Shown here piece by piece: positions 1 to 10,956 of a stretch of 60,000 bases of DNA (position 1 is the first letter of the stretch; the number at the start of each line of letters is the position of its first letter). A program made the translations under genes and the position numbers. The notes under the pieces are model-generated. The model was not told the origin of the DNA, made no database searches, and saw only the letters and a list, made by a program, of their open reading frames with translations. The DNA is from Owenia fusiformis (lineage: Eukaryota > Annelida > Polychaeta > Sabellida > Oweniidae), in contig CAIIXF020000012.1 in the NCBI GenBank assembly GCA_903813345.2, positions 13,748,932 through 13,808,931 on the forward strand, in the 5' to 3' direction.

Positions 1-666
1 TCTGAGCTACAGATTGGGGTCTATGTAGCATTTTCAAAATGCAAAACGTATCGCTACATTCCAGTTCATGAGATTGCTAGAGCACTAGGACTGCAAAGAT
101 CATGTGCGCTGCCAATGTTCCACGCCCATGCTGGAACTGATACCACAATTGGACTTTACCATCAGAGCAAGGTGACTGTTTTCAATCAATCGGAACTCAT
201 GATCTAACAGGTGTCCTTTTGACTCTAGCAGATCGCCCATCAACAGTAACAACAGAAGTTATGGGCACAATTGAGAGGTTCATTATCCTGGTTTACCAGC
301 CTGCAAACAGTGAGACAAATCTCAATACATGTTCACTCATGACAGATGGATCCCGATAGAGTACCTCCAACATGCGATGCAGCACTCTATCATGTCATGC
401 AAGCAGCTCTCCAAGGAGAACATGTATGGGGGCAATGGTATATAGAGGATCCAGTTCTTCCTTCACCAAACCTATATGGGGATGGTTTAGGAGCGCATCA
501 GGATTGTGGGTACCCAGATGGACAATACTGTCGCAAGCATCCGAGGCATGTTAAGTCATAATTAAATGTGGATGCACCAAATGTGACTGCAAAGGGAACT
601 GCAAATGCCATGGTGCACTCTACTGCACCGAAACTATGCAACTGCAAAGGAAATTGTAGAAATTAA
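1..666 (+). pseudogene. Broken 3' part of a TGCDT-motif, Cys-rich-tail transposon-associated gene
   Basis: Translated piecewise, this stretch gives the C-terminal half of a protein family I know only as uncharacterised, multi-copy and transposon-like in invertebrates and fish. Frame 1 (1-207) has a YRYIPVHEIA block, then FHAHAGTDTT, a decayed form of the usual FHALTGCDT. Another frame (about 225-349) has IERFIILVYQ. A third (346-560) has a WGQ...PSP block, and an overlapping frame has WGW...LWVPRW. From 561 a Cys-rich tail follows (CGCTKCDCKGNCKC, then LCNCKGNC after one more shift), ending at TAA 664-666. At least four frame changes make it a pseudogene. The 5' part lies outside the window. 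The family reappears at 8.7-10.4 kb. Function is unknown; a PIN/FEN-like nuclease fold is a guess from conserved acidic motifs in the relatives. Confidence 0.7.
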
Positions 667-2393
667 CCCAAATAAAGTATTATCTTAGGGGTATTAATGC
701 TGAAAATGTAACAAGGATAAATACGATGAATATTTTGTGTTTACTTTATCTTAGAACTGAAAACTGAATATCCTAGATGCGAGTAGAAATAATCTTGATT
801 TACGTCATTAAAAATTCAGTCAAACTGGTATTATATTTGGAATCTTCATGTAAAATTACATGTAGAAATATGGTTTTGAAAAGAGTTTATCAACTTTGAA
901 AATTTAATTTTCTTTGAAAATGTGATTCTAGGTTGGGGAGATTCCCCATAGACCCCATGTTGTAAAACCACAAAAAGTGAAATATCTTTTCTTGTGTTGG
1001 GCAGATTATATTTTCTTTTACTGGACATATTTTAATTTGTATAACTATCACATACATAAGGGTAATATGAAAAGTGAACCACTAAAACTGATGAATATTC
1101 AAGTTTAAGGGAATTTTGTAATACCCTGCCATGTTATTTCCCCCGAATCAGCCACCTGGTGGCAAAACTGGTAACTACCTACTCGCATCTGAGTAATTGC
1201 AGGACTTTTGCAATTTGATAAGAAATAAGACAAGAAATGTCCCATCACAAGAGACTTCAGATTTTTGAGTATGCAGCAACAAAGTTTTATAAATTAAAAG
1301 ACATACATATTGATTTTCTTCAAGTACATATAGTGGATATATAGTGAGATTTTTATGAGAAACATTGCTATTTTAAGCTGTTGCTAGGTCATTGCTAGGC
1401 AAATTTAACCATTATTTCAAGCCGTTGCTAGGAAGTTGCCAGGGAAAATGGTCAGGCAAAACTGCATCATTTATGCTTAAATACAATTTCTGTATGTTAA
1501 GAAATAATGTGGAAGGGATCTAAAAGCATACAAGTGAGCATATAATAGGAATATGGTGTGCAAATGTCAAAATGGGCATTGTAACCTGTTGCCATGTTGT
1601 TGCTATGGAACATGGTAATGTCACTTCTGTAAATATGTTTGAATTGTTGTATTTCAGGATTAGAAGACTTTTTGTAATGGTCTCATAGCATCCTAGCATA
1701 TATTAAGTGGATTTATATTGTAAAATATGTTATTTTAGATGGTTGCTATGTGGTTGCTAGGCAAATATATGATTTCACAAAAGATCAAACCCCTCAGATT
1801 AGAGCTTATCTTAGGGTCCAACTTTGTGCCAAATTTGGTTGCTCAACTTCCATTTTCCATTGGTGAATTATAGTGAGATAAGGAGTTTGAAATTTCAATT
1901 TTCTGTTAACATTGTGTTAAAAAGCAGTTATAATGGGTATTCTCTGTAATCTCAATTATTTTTCTAAAAAGCGCTTTAGAAAAAGGGCCCTGTCTCTAAA
2001 ATGTCTTGAAATACATAGAACAATAAGAAAAAACTCCAAAACGAACTTTAGTATGAAAACGCAAGGTCCCTATGGAGGCCTTGCACCAATTGATTCCACT
2101 ATTAGAGAATAAGTTAAAAACTTGGTAAGTTTGCCATATGAATGAACGTAGTAAAATGGGGGAAAAGGGGGTTGTTTAAGAGTAAAAGATCTTGTGATCG
2201 CACCCCGTGTTTACTGGGGCCTATATTCAATTTGTGAATATGGGGAAAATATAATCTAAATATAATACTAAACAGTGAAATCTTTCTATCATTTCTTAAA
2301 TTGATTTAATGGTCATTAATTTGGGATAGGGATTTGGTTTAATGTATTTGGCTGTGATGCCATATATGCAATGTTGATGTGAAAGAGTCAGTT
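667..2393. other. Non-coding, AT-rich interval with scattered TTGCTAGG words
   Basis: No credible gene. Between about 1376 and 1765 the words TTGCTAGG, TTGCTATG and TTGCCA recur about seven times, often in pairs 11-14 bases apart. They resemble half sites of an RFX X-box or the debris of an old tandem repeat. The rest shows only AT-rich sequence. Confidence 0.5.
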
Positions 2394-2466
2394 GGCTCTG
2401 TATCTCAAGTGGTAGAGCACCTGACATGTAATCAGGAGGTTGTGGGTTCGATTCCCACCAGGGTGG
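2394..2466 (+). tRNA. tRNA-Thr(TGT)-like sequence, probably pseudogene or SINE head
   Basis: A cloverleaf folds: D stem CTC/GAG, anticodon stem CCTGA/TCAGG with a 7-base loop CATGTAA, and T arm GTGGG-TTCGATT-CCCAC containing a perfect B box (GGTTCGATTCC). Loop position 34-36 is TGT, hence Thr. Two defects argue against a working gene: position 33 is A instead of the near-universal T, and the first acceptor pair is G-G. The flanks carry near-complementary arms (GATGTGAAAGAGT at 2376-2388 and GTCTTTTTCACATC at 2470-2483), so the tRNA-like part sits on an extended hairpin. No poly-A or simple tail identifies a classic SINE. Confidence 0.55.
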
Positions 2467-2771
2467 AGTGTCTTTTTCACATCAGCCCTTAGCATAGGAT
2501 TTGATACTATGTTTTCAGATTAACCATATTTGAAAATGCTCCCCTATGGTAGACAAACATTAACATTACTTTTCATGAAAAAAGAAAAAGACCCAATACA
2601 TCTAGATCTCATTAATACCTTCAAAATTATACTAAAAGCATATGTGAATATTCTAATGTCACTATATCTTGCCATTAAAAATTTGAAAAAGAAGTGGTAC
2701 ATTTTAGAGTATTACATGTATACTCTGACACTGTTTTACTCCTAGCTTTATTGGACTTCAAACAGATAAAT
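2467..2771. other. AT-rich interval before the gap
   Basis: After the right hairpin arm there is only AT-rich sequence. Short open frames here have no recognisable domains, and some continue artificially through the run of N. Confidence 0.5.
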
Positions 2772-3271
2772 NNNNNNNNNNNNNNNNNNNNNNNNNNNNN
2801 NNNNNNNNNNNNNNNNNNNNNNNNNNNNNNNNNNNNNNNNNNNNNNNNNNNNNNNNNNNNNNNNNNNNNNNNNNNNNNNNNNNNNNNNNNNNNNNNNNNN
2901 NNNNNNNNNNNNNNNNNNNNNNNNNNNNNNNNNNNNNNNNNNNNNNNNNNNNNNNNNNNNNNNNNNNNNNNNNNNNNNNNNNNNNNNNNNNNNNNNNNNN
3001 NNNNNNNNNNNNNNNNNNNNNNNNNNNNNNNNNNNNNNNNNNNNNNNNNNNNNNNNNNNNNNNNNNNNNNNNNNNNNNNNNNNNNNNNNNNNNNNNNNNN
3101 NNNNNNNNNNNNNNNNNNNNNNNNNNNNNNNNNNNNNNNNNNNNNNNNNNNNNNNNNNNNNNNNNNNNNNNNNNNNNNNNNNNNNNNNNNNNNNNNNNNN
3201 NNNNNNNNNNNNNNNNNNNNNNNNNNNNNNNNNNNNNNNNNNNNNNNNNNNNNNNNNNNNNNNNNNNNNNN
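2772..3271. other. Assembly gap, 500 N
   Basis: Exactly 500 undetermined bases, probably a fixed-size scaffold gap. By comparison with copies A and B, exon 3 of SLC43A3-like paralogue 1 and the rest of the truncated MITE at 3272 would be expected about here. Confidence 0.99.
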
Positions 3272-3657
3272 GCGTTCTTCAAAACTGGTTTTAAACTGTG
3301 TGCGAACGGAATGAAGGTAGCTGCAACTTTCTAAGGTCTATTTACGAACTTTATGAACGTTCTCAGACGGAAATGTGATTTTAGAATTTTGAATCGATTC
3401 AAAATTCGATGGCGACCATGCCTTTCTGTAATCAGGTCATGTTGACCTTCTAGACTAAGGGACGCGTTCTACGACGTTGCACACCGACGTGGTGCGACCT
3501 GAACGAACTGCAAACGAGATGGACGTATTGAAGACTGTTTAAGAACGAAGAAGCTAATTATTTCAGACATATTTCCCGACCACAGCCAGATTGAGCCCGT
3601 TTTACGACGTTTTCGTAGGACTGGCAAGAACGGCTAAGAACTAGTTTGGTGTGATAG
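3272..3657 (-). mobile_element. GAACG-rich PIF/Harbinger-like MITE, truncated by the gap
   Basis: Reverse-oriented copy of the 546-bp element at 34277 and 55079. It ends in GGTGTGATAGGGGG followed by TTA. It carries the family's internal palindrome around an ATCGAT core (about 3391-3414). The gap removes its other end. It lies in intron 2 of paralogue 1, the intron that holds the same element in copies A and B, but in those copies it has the opposite orientation. Confidence 0.75.
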
Positions 3658-3690
3658 GGGGTTAGTATTGGTTTAGTCTGTAGTACGTAC

Positions 3691-3737
3691 CTGGCGTGGA
3701 GAATGCTATGATAAAAGATCCAGACAAAAATATAACA
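3691..3737 (-). CDS. SLC43A3-like: Paralogue 1, coding exon 2
   Basis: A 47-bp micro-exon encoding VIFLSGSFIIAFSTP. Its length and both splice phases are identical to those in copies A and B. Confidence 0.8.
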
Positions 3738-4470
3738 CTGAAATATAAAATAAGATTTTAGTATTATACGAAGCAATGGCAATGTTATGACAATCATTTC
3801 TAATCTAATACAAGTTTATTTCTTTTTCACTGAATGTAATTTGTTACATGAATACGTCCTTGCATGATGCATATTCTGTGAAACTTCGTATCATGCTATT
3901 CTTCAATATCGTAGAATAAGTGCAAACTCATAGTCTATTAAAAACCATGCTACAAGGTCTTCCGTTTTCAAAAAAGTACATGAAATTGAAAACACAATTA
4001 TTTTTTAATGTTCCTCTTTCTCAGTGTTGAGAAAAAATATATAGTAGGTAAACAAAACGGATTCTTTTAAGATTGAGGTTACAGTAACTTGTGTTTTGCA
4101 CATTAAATAGCTTTTTCATATAGGTAGACCTTTTAGTATATTACCTTCCGATTAATCTTGTAGTTAATGTACCAAGCTTGTCATATATAGTTCCACTCAG
4201 AACGAGTAAACTACCAACGACTGCGATGGCTATGGCAAATACCAAGTTAAACTGTTCATCCTGCGCCGCACATGATGTTGGACCAGATGTTGATGAGGTG
4301 TTTGTTTCCGTACAGTTTGTCTCACATTTGCACAAATGACTGAAATAACGTTCTTCTTTGAGGACAAACACAAGAGAAGGCCAGCCGTGCATTATCCCTC
4401 CGAAAATAAGGGTCTCGAGAACACCCCAGCTTACGAAGAAAATGACGCCGCCTCGAAACATTGCCATCAT
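3691..4470 (-). CDS. SLC43A3-like: SLC43A3-like solute carrier, paralogue 1, coding exons 1-2 (partial)
   Basis: Exon 1 (4470 down to 4145; a second in-frame ATG at 4467 matches the start of copies A and B) encodes the first transmembrane segment, with GWPSLVFVLK typical of SLC43A3. A Cys-rich extracellular loop follows, then TM2 and an MFS motif A (YDKLG...R). Exon 2 (3737-3691, 47 bp) encodes the start of TM3. Phases join cleanly: exon 1 ends in phase 2 at donor GTAATA, and exon 2 lies between TTTCAG and donor GTACGT. The conserved TTCATTGTAG just before the ATG looks like a 3' splice site, implying a non-coding first exon. Exons 3-8 are not found; exon 3 should fall in the gap, but exons 4-8 are absent from 1-2771. 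In mammals SLC43A3 is a plasma-membrane purine nucleobase transporter. Substrate here is unknown. Confidence 0.8.
4145..4470 (-). CDS. SLC43A3-like: Paralogue 1, coding exon 1
   Basis: Encodes TM1, the CKCETNC loop and TM2. It retains the 13 bp missing from copy A, so its frame is open through to the donor. Confidence 0.8.
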
Positions 4471-4519
4471 TACTACAATGAACCATATATATGATTATTT
4501 AATGCCATTACTCGAGAAA

Positions 4520-7020
4520 TTCTTTATTTAGGAATTAATACTCATGTGACAGTATACAAATAGTGACTGCCATTGAGGGCAATAGTGTAAATTATTTCCC
4601 CGAGGGAATATCCTCTAAAATGCACTATTCCCGAAGCTGCATGTATTAACCAATCAGGATTAGTGTTACATATTTGGTATATAATAATATGTTATATCAA
4701 TTTAATAACTATTTTTTCAATTTATGTTCAGGTGCGTTAGTCCTATATTTTAGTTATTGAGTGACAGTCTGCTGATACCACACCAAAGATAGTTATTATA
4801 TACTATGTATATGAATTAGTCTATCATATTTCACATCTACATCTGCATGCCTGTTTTTTATTCTTTCTGGCCTTTCAATATCGTATTGTTACATCTATTG
4901 TTTACATATCCTTCTGTTCAGATTACGTATCTTATTTGTCCGTCAGTTACATCAATCATTCGGTAACTGGTCAACTCAACCCCAAGTCAAATAAGTATTT
5001 TACAAGGTTTATTAACATAACGGAATTGTATGATCCAGTTCAAATCTTCCTTATGATCTATATGTTACAGAAATATTTTTTGAAGTAAAATTTTAAATCA
5101 AGACTGTACAAACAATAGGATTTATGTTTTCATTATGTCAGGAAATCAGATTGGGATTTTATGATCAAGTTCAAATCTTCCCTCTGATCTGTAGTATGTG
5201 ACAGCAAGAAATGTATTTTTCAAAGTTAGATTTTGGATTGAGACTCCACAAAATGGGATTTATGTTTTTCACTATCCGACTTCACTTATCCTACTCAACT
5301 TTTGTCTATGTAAAAACTTGCTGAATTAGGGATGACATTTTAATTTGAAACATCTTGAATTTGGTGTCAAAATAAAGCTGGTCATACTCACTTTCTCTAT
5401 TTATCAATGAATCATTTACTACGACGACTTTTTTTATTCAGGAGCCGTATTTTTTCACGCGAGTTCAGAGTGACATGCACGCAACATGGATAGTCTCTGA
5501 TCGCGATGTTGAGCAATTTCTTTTCGGAATTTGTCCAGAAAAATCAGCGATTTAAAATTAAGGTACATGTAGCCAATTTATTGCAAGTCTGCATGTATTT
5601 GACCCTGTATTTGACAAGAGATAGCGCAAATTGTTGTATCTAAATGTTTGTGAAACCACTCGAAAATGACCTAGATGTCAAGGTCTAATTTTAAAGATCT
5701 TAGAAATCACATTTAAGTATAATTCGTTTATTAACAGAATAATTCGAAAGTACGAATAAAACAAAAATACGAATAAATTAAAATGCACTTACCTTGTAAA
5801 TTAAAGCAAAACTTCTGATTCTGAGGACCGGCTATACTCATTTACAACGGATTCGCTTCTCTGCTATGTGTTTGGCACTGAAGTAATCATTCGCCCTCTT
5901 TATAAAAACATCTCTGTGAAACTTTCCACAGTTTCGAGCTCTTCTCTATTTTTCTATCTAGTATATTTAAACAGAGTGGTTTAACAATTGCAAACATATT
6001 TACATCTTTTCACACAATTAAATGTAATAACTACTTTGAAAGGAATTACACTTTGTTTAAAAGTACGAGGAGTGAACTTACCTATAGGAATGTATATTCA
6101 TCAGGTTAATTACAATAACATGTCACCATACTCAGGACAAGTTATAGTCATCTACCATTAAAAAATATCGTATTTAATAGGATTTACGCTTGGATTCTAA
6201 AAAATAAACTTTAAGGCCTTTACCGTGTTTGATGTTTATTAAAAACGAGTTCGCAATGTTACAAAGTATATTCATATCATCTCTTTACTTTATTGAGATT
6301 GTTCATTGAAGTAAAATCATTGCATTGTGAACTTGGTGAAAACATTTTTGTATAGTAAATATTATCAAAAGATAAAAACTAATACTAATATATTATTTTT
6401 AGACTTATTCATGAGCACTCAACGTACATGTATGTCAATTCAGAGGTTTCCTTGCCATACTTAATATATGTAGAAATTCAACAACCACAATTTGACGTTT
6501 ACATAGATTTAATCTATGAAATTGGGTGCTCAAAAGATTGATTTATTTACAGGAAAAACAGTAAATTAATTAGTCAAAGAACATTATATATATTACCAGA
6601 AAAAAGTGAAAATACGACAGGAAGTTCTCCCGCATGTCCAAAAGATTAATGTGTCTGGTAATCCAACCACTCATTGAATGTCGCGCACATGTTTTTTGCG
6701 AGAAACCGAAATCGAAGATTTGAAAGGCTTCTTGCTCTATGTGGGGACATATTTTCTTATTCAGCACTAGTGTAATTGTTTTTAGGTAATTGAGACATTT
6801 CTGATAAAAATTGTATCCAGAAACATGATATTTTAAAACGGAGCCAAAAACGACCCCTGGAGATGCCTGAATTATTTGTGGAGGAAAATAAAACATCTGT
6901 CTAAACTCCTACTTTGAACTCCTATTTAAACGTGACAGGCCTAAAAGTATAATTTTGAAAGAGTAGATTAATACAAGATTGGTAAATTGAACAAAGTTCA
7001 ATTTAAGACTCCAGATTGAT
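4520..7020. other. Upstream flank of paralogue 1, no gene recognised
   Basis: The first ~550 bp show weak, diverged similarity to the upstream flanks of copies A and B (for instance the CACACCAAA-ATAGTTATT stretch near 4780). So the three genes probably duplicated with their 5' regions. CCCGAGGGAATA near 4600 resembles the hairpin words at 59.8 kb. A 108-codon minus-strand frame at 6570-6896 has no convincing homology. The rest is plain AT-rich DNA. Confidence 0.4.
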
Positions 7021-7021
7021 T

Positions 7022-7208
7022 TACTTGAGTAAAGAGCTGAGTAAGTAACTGAGTAGGAAGCTGAGTAGGTAGATCATTAAGTATTTCAGTAAGTAGCTGA
7101 GTAAGTAGCTGAGTAGGAAGCTGAGTAAGTAGCTTAGTAAGTAGCTGAGAAGTAGGTAGCTAAGTAGGTAGCCGAGTAGGTATGTAGGTATAGGTAGGTA
7201 AGTAGGAA
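7022..7208. repeat. Minisatellite, ~12-bp unit GTAAGTAGCTGA
   Basis: About 15 imperfect units built from GAGTAAGTAGCT, GAGTAGGAAGCT and GAGTAGGTAGCC run head to tail. Toward the right end they simplify into GTAGGTAGGT. Confidence 0.85.
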
Positions 7209-7259
7209 TTTTTGAAGGTATATTTGATGGATCTGCATTGTGGATACTGGCAAATGTGA

Positions 7260-7502
7260 ATTTTAAAATGGCGTAGAATCTAAATCGGGAGTCGGATTGA
7301 AAGTTGATTTGCAGATTTGGATTCCTGAGAAAATTCTACCCTTAATTCATAAGTCATAAGTTAAAGGAGAACTTTTTATTTTGACCTACATAGGTCGGGG
7401 TCCCCTTCTTTTATAGGCTTTCATTATGTTAAGCTGTCCTCATAGTGGGCTGTATAGCAAGGTTGGTCGGGGTCGGGAGCTGGGGATAATTTTATTGCTT
7501 AA
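7260..7502. repeat. Repeat pieces shared with 26.0-26.3 kb
   Basis: Bases 7441-7502 are the reverse complement of 26040-26102 (core GGTTGGTCGGGGTCGGGAG). The piece at about 7300-7385 instead matches 26215-26315 in direct orientation. The two pieces are therefore arranged differently at the two sites, as expected for independent repeats or a rearranged junction. Confidence 0.6.
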
Positions 7503-9471
7503 ATATAACCATATCATCATCCTACATTAGAATCCACTCAGTCTAACATCAATTTCTGGTGCGAAAGTTGTCATTTTTGAGTTTAACCCCCCTTGATGAC
7601 AAATTCTTGGGGGTACTATGACAAATGCTTATAACTAAAGAAGTATTTATTTGATCATCTTCATTTTTGGCATGGGTAATGAACAGGTATGTAAAAGTAA
7701 AATTTGAAAAATTCATACAAATCGGGTGATTAATCCATTCTAAAGATAATAATTCAGGTATTTTCAAGGGTCAATTTCAACATTTCTGAATGTCGCCATG
7801 AAGTAAAAATGACATTATGACCCAATGACATATTTATTGAATGTTTTTAGGCTTTAGAAAATAATTTGACTATATAAGCTAAAATAATAACATGAGAATT
7901 GTACCATATTGATAATTCTTCATCGCCATCCAGGCACAAATAAACTCCCCCCTCCCCCATTTTCGAATATAAAGGTCTATACCTGAAACTTCCTCAAATA
8001 GCTATATTTCAGAAACTATTACAGCCTACATTCCAAAATTTCTCATGGTGATTATACACATCATACTCTGCATAATAGACATATAATTGAGATTTATCCA
8101 TTCTATATCTAATAATTAAGGTATTTTCAAGGTTCAATTTCAGCATTTTCAGAATGTCGCCATGAAGTAAAAATTACATGACCCAATGACATATTTATTA
8201 GATGTTTTTAGGCTTTAGAAAGTAATTTGACTATATAAGCTAAGATAAGAACATAAGAATTGTACAATATTGATAATTCTTCATCGCCATCCAGGGATAA
8301 ATACCCCCCCCCCCCATTTGCGAAAAGAAAGGTTTTTACCTGAAACTTTCTCAAATAGCTATACATGTATTTCAGAAACTATTACAGCCTCCATTCCAAA
8401 ATTTCTTATGTTGATTATACACATTAAAATCTGCATATTATACATATAATTGAAGTCTTAACACTTTTTTGAGGGTGTAGCTAAGAATAATAGTATATTT
8501 ATTAGACATCTTTGAAATCAAAATATATGTCTTAGAAGGTTGTTACAACACTACAAGAGAGATATTTTGGATTGTCATCATTTTTGAAAATATTACAAAA
8601 ACATATTCATATTATGCAATAATCACCTATTTTCATTTAACATGATTGAAATATATTACTAGTATCCAGCTAGTTTTAATGATTTCAGTATATGCATTTA
8701 ATCAAGCAGTTGAACATTGTGAGTTATCAACATCACCTGAACATATTTCATCTATGAAATTGTTGACTTCATTATCTGTCATATCATTATCAATTTTGTC
8801 ATCTGATTCTTCGTTATAAATGTCTACCAACTCTTGTGGAAGAATGGCATTTGGATTTTCAGCCCATTTTATATCAAGTTCGCCATTTTCTAGGATCCAT
8901 CCATTTTCTGCTGGAGAAGGTATATCCATTTGGGCTTTGTGAGACTGCTTCCATATGTAAGCTTGGTAGTTACATCTTTTACAATGTTGAACAAGGGATG
9001 ACCTGCATTGAGGAGGGAGACTGATGTCTATCCCATCATAGTTGTTGATAGAGGCTTGAGGTTGAAATCTGTTTGCAAAATTTATGTATCGTACATGATT
9101 GATGTCTGTTTTTTTCTTTTCCCTGTACAAGATGCACACAAATCTGTCGAGTTCTTGAAGATGCCTTTTGTCAAGAACTGTAGATTTTCCAAGTTCTTGA
9201 AAGATTGCATGCATGTCCTCCCTCTTGATCAGCTGTTTCAGAGGGTTTATTTTTCCCTTTCTCATGAAGGCACTGGTGGTATCACACCCTGTAAAACAGT
9301 GGATACCGATCAGGATGGCTGTGATTGGATCACCCAAACATCAATGAGGCGCCTCTTGTTTGAAACTCCAGTGTCAAACAGTACTTTGAGAAGTAGGTGT
9401 TTGATGTAATGTAGCAGGAGTATGCGTACATCTGTGTCTGGAGATCTGACAAGTATGGTCTTGGCCTCAGC
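7499..9471 (-). repeat. Left arm of a ~2 kb-arm palindrome
   Basis: Reverse complement of 9754-11902 with scattered substitutions and indels. The outer end has AATCCACTCAGTCTAACATC near 7530, mirrored near 11855. The arm contains, from outside in, two or so direct repeats of ~360 bp and then a broken TGCDT-family gene reading outward. The 72-codon frame at 7549-7767 is identical at protein level to its mirror, though it is probably not a real gene. Confidence 0.9.
7735..8460 (-). repeat. ~360-bp direct repeats inside left arm
   Basis: The sequence around AGGTATTTTCAAGG at about 7757 recurs at about 8119, and the poly-C tract and CATCGCCATCCAGG words recur with the same ~360-bp spacing. The mirrored pair lies at about 10960-11670. 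Confidence 0.75.
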
Positions 9472-9753
9472 CCCCACCTGCCTTGATGCATATAAAGCAT
9501 GGAGAATGATTTTTGTGTCAGCTTCATCATGGTTGCACCTTAGGTCTAGGACTTCCTCACTAACAACATGTGACCCATCACTTGTGAGTAAGAAGCACTT
9601 CTCCTGACAGACAAAGTAAATTGGCTTGTTCTGAATTTTTTGCATATTTGTCCTTCTTCCATTCTGCGAGGATAAGTTGGAAAAGCTGAATTTTGTTTTT
9701 GCTATATTTGAAAGGAAGTCCTTCCAATTTTTTGAGACCTTAATAGACCAAGA
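8702..9753 (-). pseudogene. TGCDT-family transposon-associated gene, left (longer) copy, frameshifted
   Basis: Reading leftward: an N-terminal stretch coded by the unique spacer (9472-9753), then HDEADTKIILHAL (about 9530-9492), RSPDTDV (about 9446-9424), HCFTGCDTTSAF (about 9300-9267), FQELGK, RFVC, and a tail with CKRCNYQAYIW and PSPAENGW. A ~20-bp deletion near 9338, relative to the right copy, breaks the frame between LIDV and the next block; the following frame (9337-8702) is open to a stop. The family is that of 1-666, without a visible Cys-rich tail. DEADT and DTD could be acidic metal ligands of a PIN/5'-nuclease-like fold. That is inference. No true start is visible, since the upstream frame runs into the antisense right arm. 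Confidence 0.75.
9472..9753 (-). other. Unique spacer at the palindrome centre
   Basis: About 280 bp without an inverted partner. It encodes, on the minus strand, the N-terminal visible part of the left TGCDT-family copy, including DEADT. The asymmetric spacer means the right arm was made from a copy truncated just downstream of this block. Confidence 0.75.
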
Positions 9754-10436
9754 GGCCGATGCCAAGACTATACTTGTCAGATCTCCAGACACATATGTAC
9801 TCATACTTCTGCTACATTACAGCAAACACCTACTTCTCAAAGTACTGTTTGACACTGGAGTTTCAAACAAGAGGCGCCTCATTGATGTGAAGAAAGTTGC
9901 AGCATGTTTGGGTGATCCAATCACAGCCACCCTGATCGGTATCCACTGTTTTACAGGTTGTGATACCACCAGTGCCTTCATGAGAAAGGGGAAAATAAAC
10001 CCTCTGAAACAGCTGATCAAGAGTGAGGTCATGCATGCAATCTTTCAAGAACTTGGAAAATCTACAGTTCTTGACAAAAGGCATCTTCAAGAACTCGACA
10101 GATTTGTGTGCATCATTTACGGGGAAAAGAAAAAAAACAGACATCAATCATGTACGATACATAAATTTTGCGAACAGATTTCAACCTCAAGCCTCTATCA
10201 ACAACTATGATGGGATAGACATCAGTCTCCTTCCTCCATGCAGGTCATCCCTTGTTCCAGCAGAAAATGGATGGATCCTAGAAAATGGCGAACTTGAAAA
10301 TCCATATGTCATTCTTTCACAAGAGTTGGTAGACATTTATAGCGAAGAATCAGATGACGAAATTGATGATGATATGACAGATAATGAAGTCAATAATTTC
10401 ATTGATAAAATCTTTTCAGGTGATGTTGATAACTAA
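9754..10436 (+). pseudogene. TGCDT-family gene, right copy, 5'-truncated and frameshifted
   Basis: Mirror copy reading rightward. It begins inside the conserved region, so the DEADT block is missing. DTDV has become DTYV. VKKVAACLGDP, absent from the left copy, is present, followed by HCFTGCDTTSAFMRKGK (about 9945-9990). A frameshift in the A-run near 10126 moves the frame from the first segment (to 10210) to the second (to 10436). An internal deletion removes the CKRCNYQ block. It cannot encode a complete protein. Confidence 0.75.
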
Positions 10437-10956
10437 CAATGTTCAACTACTTGAAGCAAATGTTGAAGTGAATACTCAAGCAAATTGTATTGGTGAAGTT
10501 ATTCAATAACATATTGGTCGAACATATTAATCATTATTGAATGTTGTCAAGCATATTGACTGAATGTTGTCAATTGAATGTTTAGTCATCGGTATTGATT
10601 ATCCTAAAGCATACAGATTTAAAGCTTATAGTTTTATGCTTAGAAACTAAATTACAAACAAAAAAGAAATAATTACTTCATGAATATCAAACCTAAGTGC
10701 ATCTCAGGATTAAATGCATATACTATGATCATTTAAACTAGATGGATAATATATTTCAATTATGTCAAATAAAAATAGGTGATTATTGCATAATATGAAT
10801 ATGTTTTTGTAATATTCTCAAAAATGATGACAATCCAAAATATCTCTATTGTAGTGTTGTGACAACCTTCTAAAACATATATTTTGATTTCTAAGATGTC
10901 TAATAAATATACTATTATTCTTAGCTACACCCTCAAAAAAGTGTTAAGACTTCAAT

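Noticed and set aside
2694-3314. Long open frames on both strands
   Set aside because: They run through 500 N and contain no real sequence.
6570-6896. 108-codon minus frame with IFDFGFS, reminiscent of a kinase DFG motif
   Set aside because: No HRD catalytic loop, glycine loop or other kinase motif in the right place. A chance match is more likely.
7549-7767. 72-codon frame identical at 11635-11853
   Set aside because: Identity is explained by the palindrome. It lies in the ~360-bp repeat and has no domain, so it is not evidence of selection on a protein.
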